41,785 nt of DNA from Streptomyces sp. MA5143a (GTDB lineage Bacteria > Actinomycetota > Actinomycetes > Streptomycetales > Streptomycetaceae). The notes beneath the pieces are model-generated. The model ran no database searches and was not told where the DNA came from. It saw nothing but the letters and a program-made list of their open reading frames with translations. Both the position numbers and the translations under genes were made by a program. Positions 22,716 through 33,700 of the stretch are shown piece by piece. The stretch is from assembly GCF_900290235.1 (NCBI RefSeq), contig NZ_OLMK01000112.1:1-41785 (forward strand), read 5' to 3'. How positions within the stretch are numbered: position 1 is the stretch's first letter; each line of letters begins with the position of its first letter.

Positions 22716-23957
22716 ATGCGGGTGCTCTTCGCGACCCACTCAGAGAAGACCCACTTCCACAGCTTGATCCCGCTCGCCTGGGCCCTGCGGTCGGCGGGGC
22801 ACGACGTCTACGTGGCGTCGCAGCCCGCGCTGACCGAGGAGATCACCCGGGCCGGGCTGACCGCCGTACCGGTGGGTGAGGACCACACCTTCCTGAAGCG
22901 GCTCCAGGAGGCCGGCCAGGCCGACTTCGCGGGTGGCTTCGGCCAGGACGGTGCCGTCGAGCCGCCCGAGACCTGGGAGGGCCAGGGAACGCTGTACCGG
23001 GCGTTCGTCGACTTCTACATGCGGGGGGTGAACAACGACGAGTTCGTCGCCGGGCTGGTCGAGTTCGCCCGGCACTTCCGGCCGGACCTGGTCGTCTGGG
23101 AGCCCTACACCTTCGCCGGCCCGGTCGCCGCGCGGGCCGTCGGCGCGGCGCACGCACGGCTCGTGTTCAGCCCGGACTACTTCCAGCAGATGCGGCAGAC
23201 ATTCCTCCGACTGCGTCACGAGGCGCCCGAGGAACAACGCGCCGACCCGTTGGAGGCGTGGCTCGGGCCGCTGCTGGAGCGCTTCGGCGGGGGCGGGTAC
23301 GCCGAGGACATGGCTGTCGGGCAGTGGACCCTCGACACGGTCCCGGCCGAGGCACGGTTCCCGCTCGACGTGCGGCGGGTCCCGATGCGGTACGTGCCGT
23401 ACAACGGGGCCGCCACGGTGCCCGCCTGGCTGCACGAGCCGCCCACCCGGCCCCGGGTGTGCCTGACCGGTGGGGTCACCTTGCGCAACCAGGCGGGACA
23501 CGACGCGCTCTCCCTCGCCGACCTGCGCATGTTCGAGGACCTGGACATCGAGCTCATCGCCACCCTGTGGCAGGCCCCGGGCGAGGAGGAGCCGGTCCCC
23601 GCCAACACGCGGCTCGTCGACTTCGTACCCCTGCTGGCGCTCCTGCCGAGCTGCTCGGCGGTGATCCACCACGCGGGCGGCGGCACCTGGAACACGGCCC
23701 TAGCGGCGGGTGTTCCGCAGCTGCTGGCCGCCGACACCTGGTACGCCGTGCACCTGGGACGGCACCTGCGGAGCGTCGGTGCGGGGCTCCACGTGTCGGA
23801 GCGGCGCGAGATACGTGCCGCGCTGGAGCGGCTGCTCGAGGACCCGTCCTTCGGCGAGTCCGCGCGCCGGCTGCGGGACGAGCGGGTCCTGGCCCTGCCC
23901 GCGCCGGCGGACGTGGTGCCCGTGCTGGAGAAGCTGACGGCGGACCACCGCGCCTGA
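22716..23957 (+). CDS. Macrolide-type glycosyltransferase (GT1, DesVII/EryCIII-like)
   Basis: This gene encodes 413 residues from the ATG at 22716 (GGAAGG upstream). MRVLFATHSEKTHFHSLIPL is the typical N-terminus of antibiotic glycosyltransferases that attach TDP-deoxysugars to macrolactones or other aglycones. A long acceptor region contains YRAFVDFYMRGVNNDEF and LVVWEPYTFAGPVAARA. The donor site includes RVCLTGGVTL and VIHHAGGGTWNTALAAGVPQLL, with the conserved HHxGxGT-type loop. Relatives of DesVII/EryCIII often need a P450-like partner; the adjacent P450 gene here keeps its heme Cys and so is not that partner. The gene ends in a strong terminator (23983-24029) and is probably its own transcription unit. 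The predicted donor is the 2-deoxysugar made by the genes at 25310-27666. Confidence 0.93.
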   Translation: MRVLFATHSEKTHFHSLIPLAWALRSAGHDVYVASQPALTEEITRAGLTAVPVGEDHTFLKRLQEAGQADFAGGFGQDGAVEPPETWEGQGTLYRAFVDFYMRGVNNDEFVAGLVEFARHFRPDLVVWEPYTFAGPVAARAVGAAHARLVFSPDYFQQMRQTFLRLRHEAPEEQRADPLEAWLGPLLERFGGGGYAEDMAVGQWTLDTVPAEARFPLDVRRVPMRYVPYNGAATVPAWLHEPPTRPRVCLTGGVTLRNQAGHDALSLADLRMFEDLDIELIATLWQAPGEEEPVPANTRLVDFVPLLALLPSCSAVIHHAGGGTWNTALAAGVPQLLAADTWYAVHLGRHLRSVGAGLHVSERREIRAALERLLEDPSFGESARRLRDERVLALPAPADVVPVLEKLTADHRA

Positions 23958-23982
23958 GACCCGCACGCCCGCGAGCGGGTCA

Positions 23983-24029
23983 GACCTCCGGGGCGGCGAG
24001 GACGCCACGTCCTCACCGCCCCGGAGGTC
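23983..24029 (+). terminator. Strong hairpin terminator
   Basis: Two 22-base arms (23983-24004 and 24008-24029) pair with a single mismatch around a 3-base loop (CCA). The hairpin begins about 25 bases after the glycosyltransferase stop and ends about 95 bases before the P450 start, so it should isolate the two units. Confidence 0.85.
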
Positions 24030-24125
24030 GTCGTTTCCCACGGCGCCGACCGCCTGCCTGCGGCTCGTACCGCCTGTCACCCCACATTCACAGCGCCCTC
24101 CATCTCCATGACCGGGAGCCAGCCA

Positions 24126-25316
24126 ATGGACGTAGTCGAGAACATTCATTCGTTTCCGATGAGCAAACCCACGGGCTTCGCGTATCCGCCGTGCTACCGC
24201 GAACTGCAGGACAAGGAGCCGCTCGCGCGGATCCGCATGGCGTACGGCACGGAGGCGCGGCTGATCACCCGGTACGCGGACGTCAGGACGGTGCTGTCGG
24301 ACCCACGGTTCAGCAGGGCCGCGACGGTGGGCGCGGACATCCCCCGGCCGACGGCTCCCCTGCTGCACGACACCTCGATCCTCAGCCTCGACCCGCCGGA
24401 GCACACGCGGCTGCGCAAACTGGTCGCCCAGGCGTTCACGGTGCGCGGTGTCGAGACCATGCGGCCGCGGGTCGAGAAAGCCGTGGACGAGCTGCTGGAC
24501 GCGATGGAGGAGCAGGGGCCGCCCGCCGACCTGGTGACCGCACTGGCCCGGCCGCTGCCCCTCACCGTCATCTGCGACATGCTGGGCGTGCCCGACGCGC
24601 AGAGCGACACCTTCCGCGCTCTGGCGCACACCTTGTTCACCGGCACCGATCAGGGCGAGGTGGAGTCCACGGTCGGGCAGATGATGGGGCTGATAGGTGA
24701 GCTGGTCGCGGAGCGCCGACGGGCCCCGTCCGACGATCTGCTGGGCAGGCTGGTCCAGGCCCGTGACCACGACGACCGGCTGAGCGAGGAGGAACTCGTC
24801 AACCTCGCGCTGACGCTGCTGGTCGGCGGGTTCGAGAACACCGCCCATGAGATCGCCAACTTCGCGGCCCTGGTCCTGGGCAGCCCCGAGCACCTGGCGG
24901 AGCTGCGGGCCTCACCCGAACTGGTGCCGGCGGCGGTCGAGGAGGTCCTGCGGATCGCGCCGCTCTCGGTCACCGGCGGGTTCGTACGGATCGCGGTCGA
25001 CGACGTCGAGCTGAGTGCCGGCACCATCCGCAAGGGCGAGGCCGTGGTGATCGACACCCAGGCCGCGAACCTCGATCCGGCCGTGTTCGACGAGCCGACG
25101 CGGATGGACTTCCACCGCCCCGCCAATCCCCATCTCATCTTCGGCCACGGCGCCCACCGCTGCATCGGCGCGGAACTCGCCCGCATGGAGCTCCAGGTGG
25201 CGGCGGGGTCCCTGCTGCGGCGCTTCCCCAAGCTGGCGCTCGCGATCCCCCGGGACGCGATCGAGTTCACCGGGGGCGTCCTGCGCGGCCCCGCCTGCCT
25301 GCCCGTCACATGGTGA
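24126..25316 (+). CDS. Cytochrome P450 monooxygenase
   Basis: The ATG at 24126 (GGGAG 8 bases upstream) gives 396 residues, a normal bacterial class I P450; an in-frame ATG at 24108 is less likely. The heme loop IFGHGAHRCIGAELARMELQ has the ligand Cys346. The K-helix ExxR is E273-VL-R276. The I-helix reads LLVGGFENTAHEI, with Asn238 where the acid/alcohol pair usually has Thr. ILSLDPPEHTRLRKLV is the C-helix heme-propionate segment. It should hydroxylate or epoxidise the macrolactone or its glycoside, using separate ferredoxin and reductase proteins not encoded nearby. Its stop overlaps the start of the 2,3-dehydratase gene, so it heads the three-gene operon 24126-27666. Confidence 0.95.
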   Translation: MDVVENIHSFPMSKPTGFAYPPCYRELQDKEPLARIRMAYGTEARLITRYADVRTVLSDPRFSRAATVGADIPRPTAPLLHDTSILSLDPPEHTRLRKLVAQAFTVRGVETMRPRVEKAVDELLDAMEEQGPPADLVTALARPLPLTVICDMLGVPDAQSDTFRALAHTLFTGTDQGEVESTVGQMMGLIGELVAERRRAPSDDLLGRLVQARDHDDRLSEEELVNLALTLLVGGFENTAHEIANFAALVLGSPEHLAELRASPELVPAAVEEVLRIAPLSVTGGFVRIAVDDVELSAGTIRKGEAVVIDTQAANLDPAVFDEPTRMDFHRPANPHLIFGHGAHRCIGAELARMELQVAAGSLLRRFPKLALAIPRDAIEFTGGVLRGPACLPVTW

Positions 25317-26668
25317 GCGCGGCGCCCGCCACGGCGGACTTCGCCACCTGGTTCGCCGAGCGCGCCCGGGTCAACGACCAGCGCGTCGAACCGATCCCGT
25401 TCGCGGACCTGGACGGCTGGGAATTCGACGGGGAGACGGGTGACCTGCGGCACCGCACCGGCCGGTTCTTCAGCGTGCGCGGCCTGCGGGTGCGGCCCGG
25501 CGGCGACGGCGGCGTCCCCGAACGGTGGCAACCGATCATCCACCAGCCGGAGATCGGCGTCCTCGGCATCCTCGCCAGGATGTTCGACGGCGTCCGGCAC
25601 TTCCTGCTCCAGGCGAAGGCCGAACCCGGCAACGTCGACGGCGTCCAGCTGTCCCCGACCGTGCAGGCGACCCGCAGCAACTACACCCGGGTCCACCGGG
25701 GCGGGTCCGTCCGCTACCTGGAGTACTTCACCGACCGCCGGGGCCGGGTGCTGGTCGACGTCCTGCAGTCGGAGCAGGGCGCCTGGTTCCTGCACAAACG
25801 GAACCGCAACATGATCGTCGAGGTGGACGAGGAGGTGCCCGTCCACGACGACTTCCGGTGGCTCACCCTGGAGGAGATCAGGGCCCTGCTCCACCGGGAC
25901 AACCTCGTCAACATGGACGCCCGTACGGTGCTGTCGTGTCTGCCCCGCGCCGACACCGAGGCCGGCGCGGCGGACGGGACGGGCCCCGCCTGGGCGGCCT
26001 CGACGGCAGCCCTGGGGCCCCGGCAGGGTGCCCTGCACTCCATGACGGAGCTGTCCAGCTGGTTCACCGACGCCAAGACCCGGTGCGAGCTGACCGCCGA
26101 TCCCGTGTCGCTCACCTCGATCCCCGGCTGGCGCCGTACGCCGACGGAGATCGCGGCCGAGGACGGCGGGCGGTTCCGCATCGTCGCCGTCGACGTCAGC
26201 GCACCGCACCGCGAAGTGCCGCACTGGACACAGCCGATGCTGGCGCCCTGCTCCCGGGGACTGGCGGCCCTGCTGTACCGGGCGATCGGCGGGGTCCCGC
26301 ACTTCCTGGTGCAGGCGCACGCCCAGGAGGGCTGTCTCGACCGGCTGGAGATCGGGCCGACGGTGCACTGCGTACCGGACGAGCACCGCGGCCGCCCGCC
26401 GGAGGAGCGGCCCCCCTACCTCGATGTCCTCGACGCGCTCGCCCCGGAGCGGATCCGCTACGACCGGATCCTGTCGGAGGAGGGCGGGCGGTTCCTCGCC
26501 GCGGAGAACCGCTATGTGATCGCTGAGCTGGACGAGGGCTTCCCGGCCCGGGTGCCCGCCGGGTACTGCTGGGTCACCCTGGGTCAGCTCAAGGAGCTGC
26601 TGCGCCACAGCCACTACGTCGACATCGAGGCGCGCACCCTCGTGGCCTGCGCGGAGGCACTGCGGTGA
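25310..26668 (+). CDS. NDP-hexose 2,3-dehydratase
   Basis: This gene encodes 452 residues from the ATG at 25310, overlapping the P450 stop. The protein is an internal duplication, as usual for the family (EryBVI/TylCVI/SpnO type). The first half has WQPIIHQPEIGVLGILARM, GVRHFLLQAKAEPGNVDGVQ, SPTVQATRSNYTRVHRG and WLTLEEIRALL; the second repeats them as PCSRGLAALLYRAIGGVPHF, QAHAQEGCLDRLEIGPTVHC and WVTLGQLKELL. It removes the C2 hydroxyl of an NDP-4-keto-6-deoxyhexose, giving a 3,4-diketo-2,6-dideoxy sugar that the next enzyme must reduce quickly. A variable linker (about 222-245) joins the halves. The next start overlaps its stop. Confidence 0.93.
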   Translation: MVSAAPATADFATWFAERARVNDQRVEPIPFADLDGWEFDGETGDLRHRTGRFFSVRGLRVRPGGDGGVPERWQPIIHQPEIGVLGILARMFDGVRHFLLQAKAEPGNVDGVQLSPTVQATRSNYTRVHRGGSVRYLEYFTDRRGRVLVDVLQSEQGAWFLHKRNRNMIVEVDEEVPVHDDFRWLTLEEIRALLHRDNLVNMDARTVLSCLPRADTEAGAADGTGPAWAASTAALGPRQGALHSMTELSSWFTDAKTRCELTADPVSLTSIPGWRRTPTEIAAEDGGRFRIVAVDVSAPHREVPHWTQPMLAPCSRGLAALLYRAIGGVPHFLVQAHAQEGCLDRLEIGPTVHCVPDEHRGRPPEERPPYLDVLDALAPERIRYDRILSEEGGRFLAAENRYVIAELDEGFPARVPAGYCWVTLGQLKELLRHSHYVDIEARTLVACAEALR

Positions 26669-27666
26669 GCGGGCCGTCCGGAACCGGCCCGGAGCGCACG
26701 GTGCGGGTCGGTGTCCTCGGCTGCGCGGACATCGCCTGGCGCAGGGTGCTGCCCGCCATCACCGCCGAACCGAGAACCCGGCTGGTCGCGATCGCCAGCC
26801 GGGACGCTGCGAAGGCACGCCGGTTCACCGAGCGTTTCGGCGGTGAACCGGTCGAGGGCTACGACCGCCTCCTCGACCGCGGCGACCTCGACGCCGTCTA
26901 CGTCCCGCTGCCCACCGGACTGCACGCCGCGTGGGCGGTGCGGGCGCTGCGCTCGGGTCTGCACGTGCTGGTGGAGAAACCCCTGGCGACCAGCCGCGCC
27001 GAGGCGGCCCTGATGCTGGAGACCGCCCGCGCCAACGGGGTGTGGTTGATGGAGAACTTCATGTTCCTCCACCACGGTCAGCACGAGGAGGTACGGCGGC
27101 TGGTCGCGGCCGGCGAGATCGGCGAACTGCGTTCCTTCAGCGCCGCGTTCGGCATCCCGCCGCTGCCCGCCGGGAACGTCCGGCACCGGGCCGACCTCGG
27201 CGGGGGCGCGCTGCTGGACGTCGGTGTGTATCCGCTGCGTGCCGCACGACTGCTGCTGGGCGGCGAACTCGACCCCGTGGGCGCGGTGTTGCGGGTGGAC
27301 CCGGAACTCGGCGTGGACGTGGCGGGCCATGTGCTGCTGACCACTGCGGACGGGGTCACCGCCGAGCTGTCCTTCGGCTTCGAGCACTCCTACCGCTGCT
27401 CGTACGCGCTGTGGGGCGGCGGGGGCAGGATCGTCCTCGATCGTGCCTTCACCCCGCCGCCGACGCTGCGGCCCGTGCTGCGGCTGGAGCAGCAGGACCT
27501 CGTGCGGGAGATCACGCTGGCGGCCGACGACCAGTACGGGGCCGTGGTGCGGAGTTTCGCGGCGGCCGTGCTGGACGGGGTGCCGCCCCGGGACCGTGAG
27601 GAGGACCTGCTGGGCATGGGCGATCTGCTGGACCGGGTGCGGGCCTGCGCGCGGGAGATCCGTTAG
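26665..27666 (+). CDS. NDP-hexose 3-ketoreductase (Gfo/Idh/MocA family)
   Basis: The GTG at 26665 overlaps the 2,3-dehydratase stop (GTGA), giving 333 residues. The N-terminal NAD(P)-binding fold reads VRVGVLGCADIAWRRVLPAI, followed by YVPLPTGLHAAWAVRAL and HVLVEKPLATS with the family's catalytic Lys in EKP. The C-terminal part has ENFMFLHHGQHEEVRRLV and GGGALLDVGVYPLRAARLLL. This is the pattern of KijD10/SpnN/OleW-type enzymes, which reduce C3 of the 2,3-dehydratase product to give 2,6-dideoxy-4-ketohexoses. Pairing with the preceding gene supports this strongly; the stereochemistry at C3 cannot be read from sequence. The gene ends at a bidirectional terminator facing the PKS genes. Confidence 0.92.
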   Translation: MSGPSGTGPERTVRVGVLGCADIAWRRVLPAITAEPRTRLVAIASRDAAKARRFTERFGGEPVEGYDRLLDRGDLDAVYVPLPTGLHAAWAVRALRSGLHVLVEKPLATSRAEAALMLETARANGVWLMENFMFLHHGQHEEVRRLVAAGEIGELRSFSAAFGIPPLPAGNVRHRADLGGGALLDVGVYPLRAARLLLGGELDPVGAVLRVDPELGVDVAGHVLLTTADGVTAELSFGFEHSYRCSYALWGGGGRIVLDRAFTPPPTLRPVLRLEQQDLVREITLAADDQYGAVVRSFAAAVLDGVPPRDREEDLLGMGDLLDRVRACAREIR

Positions 27667-27688
27667 AGGCACGGGAGTCGGGCGCCAC

Positions 27689-27727
27689 GGGCGGGGCCCG
27701 GGGAGAGGTTCTCCCCGGGCCCCGCCC
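27689..27727. terminator. 18-bp perfect bidirectional terminator between convergent operons
   Basis: GGGCGGGGCCCGGGGAGA (27689-27706) pairs perfectly with 27710-27727 around the loop GGT. It sits in the 68-bp gap between the 3-ketoreductase stop and the PKS stop, so it can terminate both converging transcripts. Confidence 0.92.
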
Positions 27728-27734
27728 TCGTCGT

Positions 27735-30700
27735 TCAGGCGCCGTGCGCGGTCAGCCAGTCGTGCACGGTCCTCGCGGTGGTCCCGCCGTGCTCCTCGAT
27801 CATGGAGTGGTGGTCACCGGGGACGTCGATCACGTCCAGGGGGACGGGCCAGACCGACTGCCACTCCTCGGGGCGCTCCCTCAGGTCGTCGGCGTCGACG
27901 GCGATGGGTTCGCAGGCGCGGACGAGGAGTGCGGGTGTGGCGATGGGGCGCGGCCGCCACGGCTCGAAGAGGGAGAAGTACGACGCCATCGCGGTGAGCC
28001 GGAGGCCGGTCATCCGGCCGAACTCCGCCTCGCGTTCGAGGGAGCGGGACTCCATGGCGTGGACGATGTAGTCGGTCTGCGGGGTGCCGGCCACATAGGT
28101 GTCCAGCATGACCACGCCGACGGCGGGGGTGCCGAGTTCCTCGAGGCGGGTGGCCACCGCGTAGGCGAGGGAACCTCCGGAGGAGCGGCCCGCGAGGGCG
28201 AACGGGGCGCCGTCGAGGGTGCGGGCGATGGTGCGGGCGGCGTGGTCCACGGCCGCCTCGACGCTTCCCGCGACCAGTTCGTCGGAGACGAACCCCGGCA
28301 TCATCAGCGAGTGTGTGTCGCGCAGTCCGCGCAGCGGCCGGGCCAGGGCGACGAACTCCTGGTCGCTGGCCCACACGGAGGTGGACGGCAGCCCGACGAG
28401 GGCGGGGTGGCGGCCTCCGTCACCGAGCTTGACCAGGGCCGGTGCCTTGCCGACCGCGTCGGCCGAGGTGAACGCGGGGCGCAGGCCGGCGGAGTTCATC
28501 AGGACCTTCCCGGCCTGGTCGTAGCGGCCGACGGTGACGGCGTGACGGTAGAGGGACTCCACGGCCTGGGCGACGGCCGTGGTCGGGTCGGCCGGGGCGG
28601 CGGCCCGCACGGGTGCCGCCGCCGGGGCGGTGAGCTGCCGGTCGAGGGCGGCGGCGAGGTCGCCGGGGGTGGGGTGGTCGAAGACCAGGGTGGGTTGCAG
28701 CCGCAGGCCGGTGGCGGTGGCGAGCCGGTTGCGCAGTTCGACGGAGGTGAGCGAGTCGAAGCCCAGTTCACCGAAGGCACGGTCCGCGGTGAGGCCGTCG
28801 GTGCCGCTGTGCCCGAGGACCCGGGCGGCCTCCGCGCACACCAGCTCCACCAGCGCGGTCCCCCGGTCGGCCGGGGCGAGGGCGGCCAGGGCGGAGGCGT
28901 CCGCGCGGCCGGTGCCGCGGACAAGGGTCCGCCGGGGGGCGCTGCCGCGCACCAGGGACCGCAGGACGGCGGGGACACGGTCGGCGGGGACGGGGGTGGC
29001 ACCCGGGGAGAGCCCGAGGGGAACGAGCAGGGCGTCGTCGGGGGTTGCCAGGGCGCGGTCGAGGGCGGCGAGACCGGAGGCGGCGGTGAACGGCCGTACT
29101 CCGTCCGCCCCCGGTCGGGGCCGCTCACCGGCGGTGAGCGCGTCGGCCATGCCGCCGACGCCCTGCCAGGGTCCCCAGGCCAGGGACAGCGCGGGCAGAC
29201 CGAGCGAGCGGCGGTGCTGTGCCAGGGCGTCGAGGAACGCGTTGGCGGCGGCGTAGTTGGCCTGGCCCGGACTGCCGAGCACACCGGCGGCGGAGGAGAA
29301 CAGCACGAAGGCCGTGAGGTCGAGGCCCCGGGTCAGCTCGTGCAGCTGCCAGGCGGCGTCCGCCTTGGGGCGCAGCACCGCCGTGAGCCGCTCCGCGGTG
29401 AGGTCGCCGAGCAGCCCGTCGTCGACGACCCCGGCGAGATGGACGACGGCGGTGAGGGGGTGTTCGACGGGCACGCCGGACACCAGCCCGGCCAGCTGCT
29501 CGCGGTCGGCGACGTCGCACGCCGCCCAGGTGACCCGGGCACCGGCCTCGGCGAGTTCGGCCGCCAGCTCGTCCGCGCCGGGTGCGGCGGGCCCCCGGCG
29601 GCCGGCCAGCAGCAGATGCCGCACGCCGTGCCGGGCCACGAGATGACGGGCCACCAGGGCACCGAGGGCACCGGTGGCACCGGTGATCAGGACGGTACGG
29701 TCAGGGCCGAAGGGCGTGCCGGGGAGGGGTGCCCGGGGGGTGGCGGCCATGGGCGGCGGGGGCGCCGCGGACTTGACCTTTTCGGGTCCGGGCGCCCCGG
29801 ACGCGCCCGGCTCGGGTGACGGGGCGGTCCCGGACGACGGGGTCACCGCCGGTCCTTCCGCGTGGGGGCCTCCCGCGACCGGGGCATCGGCGGTCGCGGG
29901 AGGGGTCTGTCGGGCCGCCGGGTCCTCGGGCGGCGGCAGGGGGGTGAGCCTCGGGACGTGGGGGATCCCGTGGCGGAGGGCCAGTTGGGGTTCGCCGGTC
30001 GCCAGGGCTCGGGGCAGGGCCGCGAGGGACGCGGTGTCGTCGTCGAGGTCGACGAGGACGAGGCGCTCGGGATGTTCGGACTGGGCGGCTCGGACCAGGC
30101 CCCAGACGGCTGCGGCGGCGGGGAGCGGACCGGGGTCGTCGGGGGCGGCCGTGACGGCGCCGTGGGTGGCGAGGACGAGACGGGTGCCGGTGAGCCGCTG
30201 GTCGTCGAGCCAGGGGCGCAGGGTGTCGAGCAGCTGCCGGGTCACCGCGTGGGCGTCGGCGGCCGTGTCGCCCCGGCCGGGCGGGTCGCAGATCTGGAGG
30301 ACGGTCGCGGGCGCCGGGACACCCGTGTCGATCGTGTCGGTGAGGGCGTCCCGGTCGAGGTAGGGGACGACGTCCCGGCCGATGGCCGCGGCCAGCCGGG
30401 GACGCAGTTCGCGGGGGTCGAGGCCGAGCAGACCCCATCCTCCGGTCGCCGACGGTGGTTCGGCGGCCGGGGGCACCGTCGGCCAGTCCAGCCGGTACAG
30501 CGGCTCGGCTCGGGGGGTGGTGCCGGCCGGGGCCGCGGGGACGGCGGACGGCGCGCGCAGGGTCAGGGCGTCGATGTCCAGGACGGGCAGGCCGTCGGGG
30601 GTGGTGGCTCGTACGGTGACGGCCCCGTCGGGGGTGGGCGTGAGCCGGACCCGCAGTGCGGACGCGCCGGTCGCGTACGCCCGGAGGCCGGACCAGGCGA

Positions 30701-33700
30701 ACGGCAGGCCCGCCGGGACGGCCGTGCCGTCGGGCCGGTCCGCGCCGAGGATGCCGAGGGCGAGTGGTTGGAGGGCGGCGTCGAGGAGGGCGGGGTGGAC
30801 GGTGAAGCCGTCGGCGCTCCCGTCGTCGGCGGCACTCTCGTCGTCGGCGCCCCGCTCGGCGGTGTCGGGCAGGGTGACGTGGCAGTGCAGTGCGCCGTCC
30901 GCCTGCCAGAGTTCGGTCAGGCCCCGAAAGACGGGACCGTAGTCGAGGCCGGCCGCGGCGGTCGTGGCGTAGAAGTCGTCCAGCGGGACGGGGCGCGCGC
31001 CGGGCGGCGGCCACACGGTGCTGCCGGCCGCGGGCGCCCCGGCGGGGGCGGGGGCGAGCGCACCCGAGGCGTGGCGGGTCCATGGGTCGTCGGAGGCGGT
31101 CTCCGGCCGGGCGTGGAGGGTGAAGGGGCGCCGCCCGTCGTCGTCCGCGCTGTCGACGGTGAGCCGGACCGCGACTCCGCCCCTTTCGGGCAGCGGCAGG
31201 GGGGCGTGGATGACGAGTTCGTCGAGCGTGTCGCACCCGACGTGGCCGCCGGCGTGCAGGGCGAGGTCCACGAGGGCGGTGCCGGGCAGCACCGGGACGC
31301 CGCCGAGCGCGTGCTCGGCGAGCCAGGGCTGGTCGGCGCGGTCGAGGCGGCCGGTGAGCAGCAGTCCGCCGGTGCCGGGCAAGTCGGTGACGGCGCCGAG
31401 GAGCGGGTGCCCGGCGGTGGTCAGGCCGATGGAGGAGGCGTCCCGGCCGCCGCCCGTGCCGGTGCCGAGCACGCGCAGCCAGAACCGGTGGTGCTGGAAG
31501 GCGTAGGTGGGAAGCGGGACGGTGCGGGCGCCGCTGCCCGCGTAGTACGCCCGCCAGTCGACGGGGGTGCCGTGGACGGCGAGGCGGGTGAGGGCGGTGA
31601 CCAGGGCGTCCGCCTCGTCGCGGTCCGCGTCGCGGAGGGTGGCGAGGCAGGTCACGGTGTCCTCGGTGTGTTCGGCGGCGGTCGCCGCCGCCATGGCGGT
31701 CAGGGCACCGCCGGGACCCGCTTCCAGGAAGGTGCGCACTCCCCGGTCGAGCAGGGTGCGCACGCCGTCGGCGAAACGGACGGTGTTCCGGACGTGGCGC
31801 ACCCAGTAGCCGGGGGCGCGCAGGTCGCCGACGGCCGCGGGGGCACCGGTGAGGTTGGAGATGAGGGGCAGGACCGGCTCGTGGAACTCGACGTCGGCCA
31901 GGGCTGCGGCGAAGTCGGCGAGCATGGGCTCCATGAGCGGGGAGTGGAAGGCGTGGCTGACGGTGAGCATCCGGGTGCGGTGGCCGCGTCCGACGAACTC
32001 GGCCGCCACGTCGAGGATGGCGTTCTCCGGCCCGGACACGACCACGGAGGTGGGCCCGTTGACGGCGGCGATGCCGATCCGGCGGTCCCGGTGGGCGGCG
32101 AGCACGGCGACGACCGTGGTCTCGTCGGCCTCGACCGCGAGCATCGAACCGCCGGCGGGCAGCGCCTGCATGAGGCTGCTGCGGGCGGCGACCACACGGC
32201 AGGCGTCGGGCAGTGACCAGACTCCCGCCACATGGGCGGCGACGAGTTCACCGACGGAGTGGCCGATGAGCACGTCGGGACGGACGCCCCAGCTCTCCAG
32301 GAGGCGGTAGAGCGCGGTCTCCACGGCGAACAGGGCGGGCTGGGTGTATGCGGTCCGGTCCAGTTCCGTCCGCCGTTCCAAGTCGTCCGCGAAGACGACG
32401 TCCCGCAGGGGACGGTCGAGCAGCGGGTCGAAGGCGGCGCAGATCTCGTCGAAGGCGGCGGCGAAGACGGGGTGACGCTCGTACAGGTCGCGGCCCATGT
32501 GGGGGCGTTGGGAGCCCTGTCCGGGGAAGACCACCGCGAGCGGGGTCTCCCGTGCGGTGCCCCGGACGACGTCGGGGGCCGTGGGGTCGCCGTCGGCGAG
32601 CGCGCGGAGCCCGGCGAGGAGGGCGGCCGGGGCGTCGGCGACGACGGCCGCGCGGTGGGTGAGGGCGCCGCGGGTGGTGGCCAGGGAGCAGGCGATGTCG
32701 AGCGGCGCGACCCCGGTCCGCGAGTCCAGGTGGGCGAGGAGCCGCGCGGCCTGGGCGCGCAGGGCGGCCTCGGTGTGGCCGGAGACCAGCCAGGGCACCA
32801 CGGCCGCGGGGCGGGGCTCCGACGGCACCGGTGCGCCGACGACGGCCGACGGTGCGGGGGCGACCGCCGGGACCGGTGGTGCGGGGGCGACCGCCGGGGC
32901 CGACTGTCCGGGCGGGACCGGCATGTCCGGCTGTCCGGACGCGGGCGTCTCGTACGGGTGACCGGTGGAGGTCGCGTCCGCGGGGACGGGGGGCCGGTCG
33001 GCCGGGGTGTCGCCGGGGGCCTCGTCCGGCGCTGTTTCCGGGGCCTGTTCCAGGATGAGGTGGGCGTTGGTGCCGCTGATGCCGAAGGACGAGACGGCGG
33101 CGCGGCGGGGTCGGCCGGTCTCGGGCCAGGGCCGGTTGCCGGTGAGGAGGCGTACGGCGCCGGCGGACCAGTCGACCTGTCGGGTCGGCTCGTCCACGTG
33201 CAGGGTGCGCGGCAGGGTGCCCGCCCGCAGAGCCATGATCGTCTTGATGACGCCGGCGACGCCCGCCGCGTACTGGGTGTGTCCGATGTTCGACTTGACG
33301 GAGCCGAGCCACAGCGGCCGTTCGGCGTCGCGGTCCCTGCCGTACGTGGCGAGCAGGGCCTGGGCCTCGATGGGGTCGCCGAGGCGGGTGCCGGTGCCGT
33401 GGGCCTCGACGGCGTCCACGTCGGACGGAGTGAGGCCCGCCCCGTCCAGCGCGGCGCGGATGACGCGCTGCTGGGAGGGCCCGTTGGGGGCGGTGAGGCC
33501 GTTGGAGGCGCCGTCCTGGTTCACCGCCGAGCCGCGGACCAGGCCGAGGACGCGGTGCCCGTTGGCGCGCGCGTCCGACAGGCGTTCCAGGACGACGATG
33601 CCGACGCCCTCGCCCCATCCGGTGCCGTCGGCGGCGTCCGCGAACGCCTTGCAGCGGCCGTCTGCGGCGAGGCCGCCCTGGTTGGCGAACTCGGCGAACG

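Noticed and set aside
24126..25316. P450 gene as an EryCII/DesVIII-type glycosyltransferase activator
   Set aside because: That group lacks the heme-binding Cys. This protein has FGHGAHRCIG with Cys346 and an intact ExxR, so it should be a true monooxygenase.
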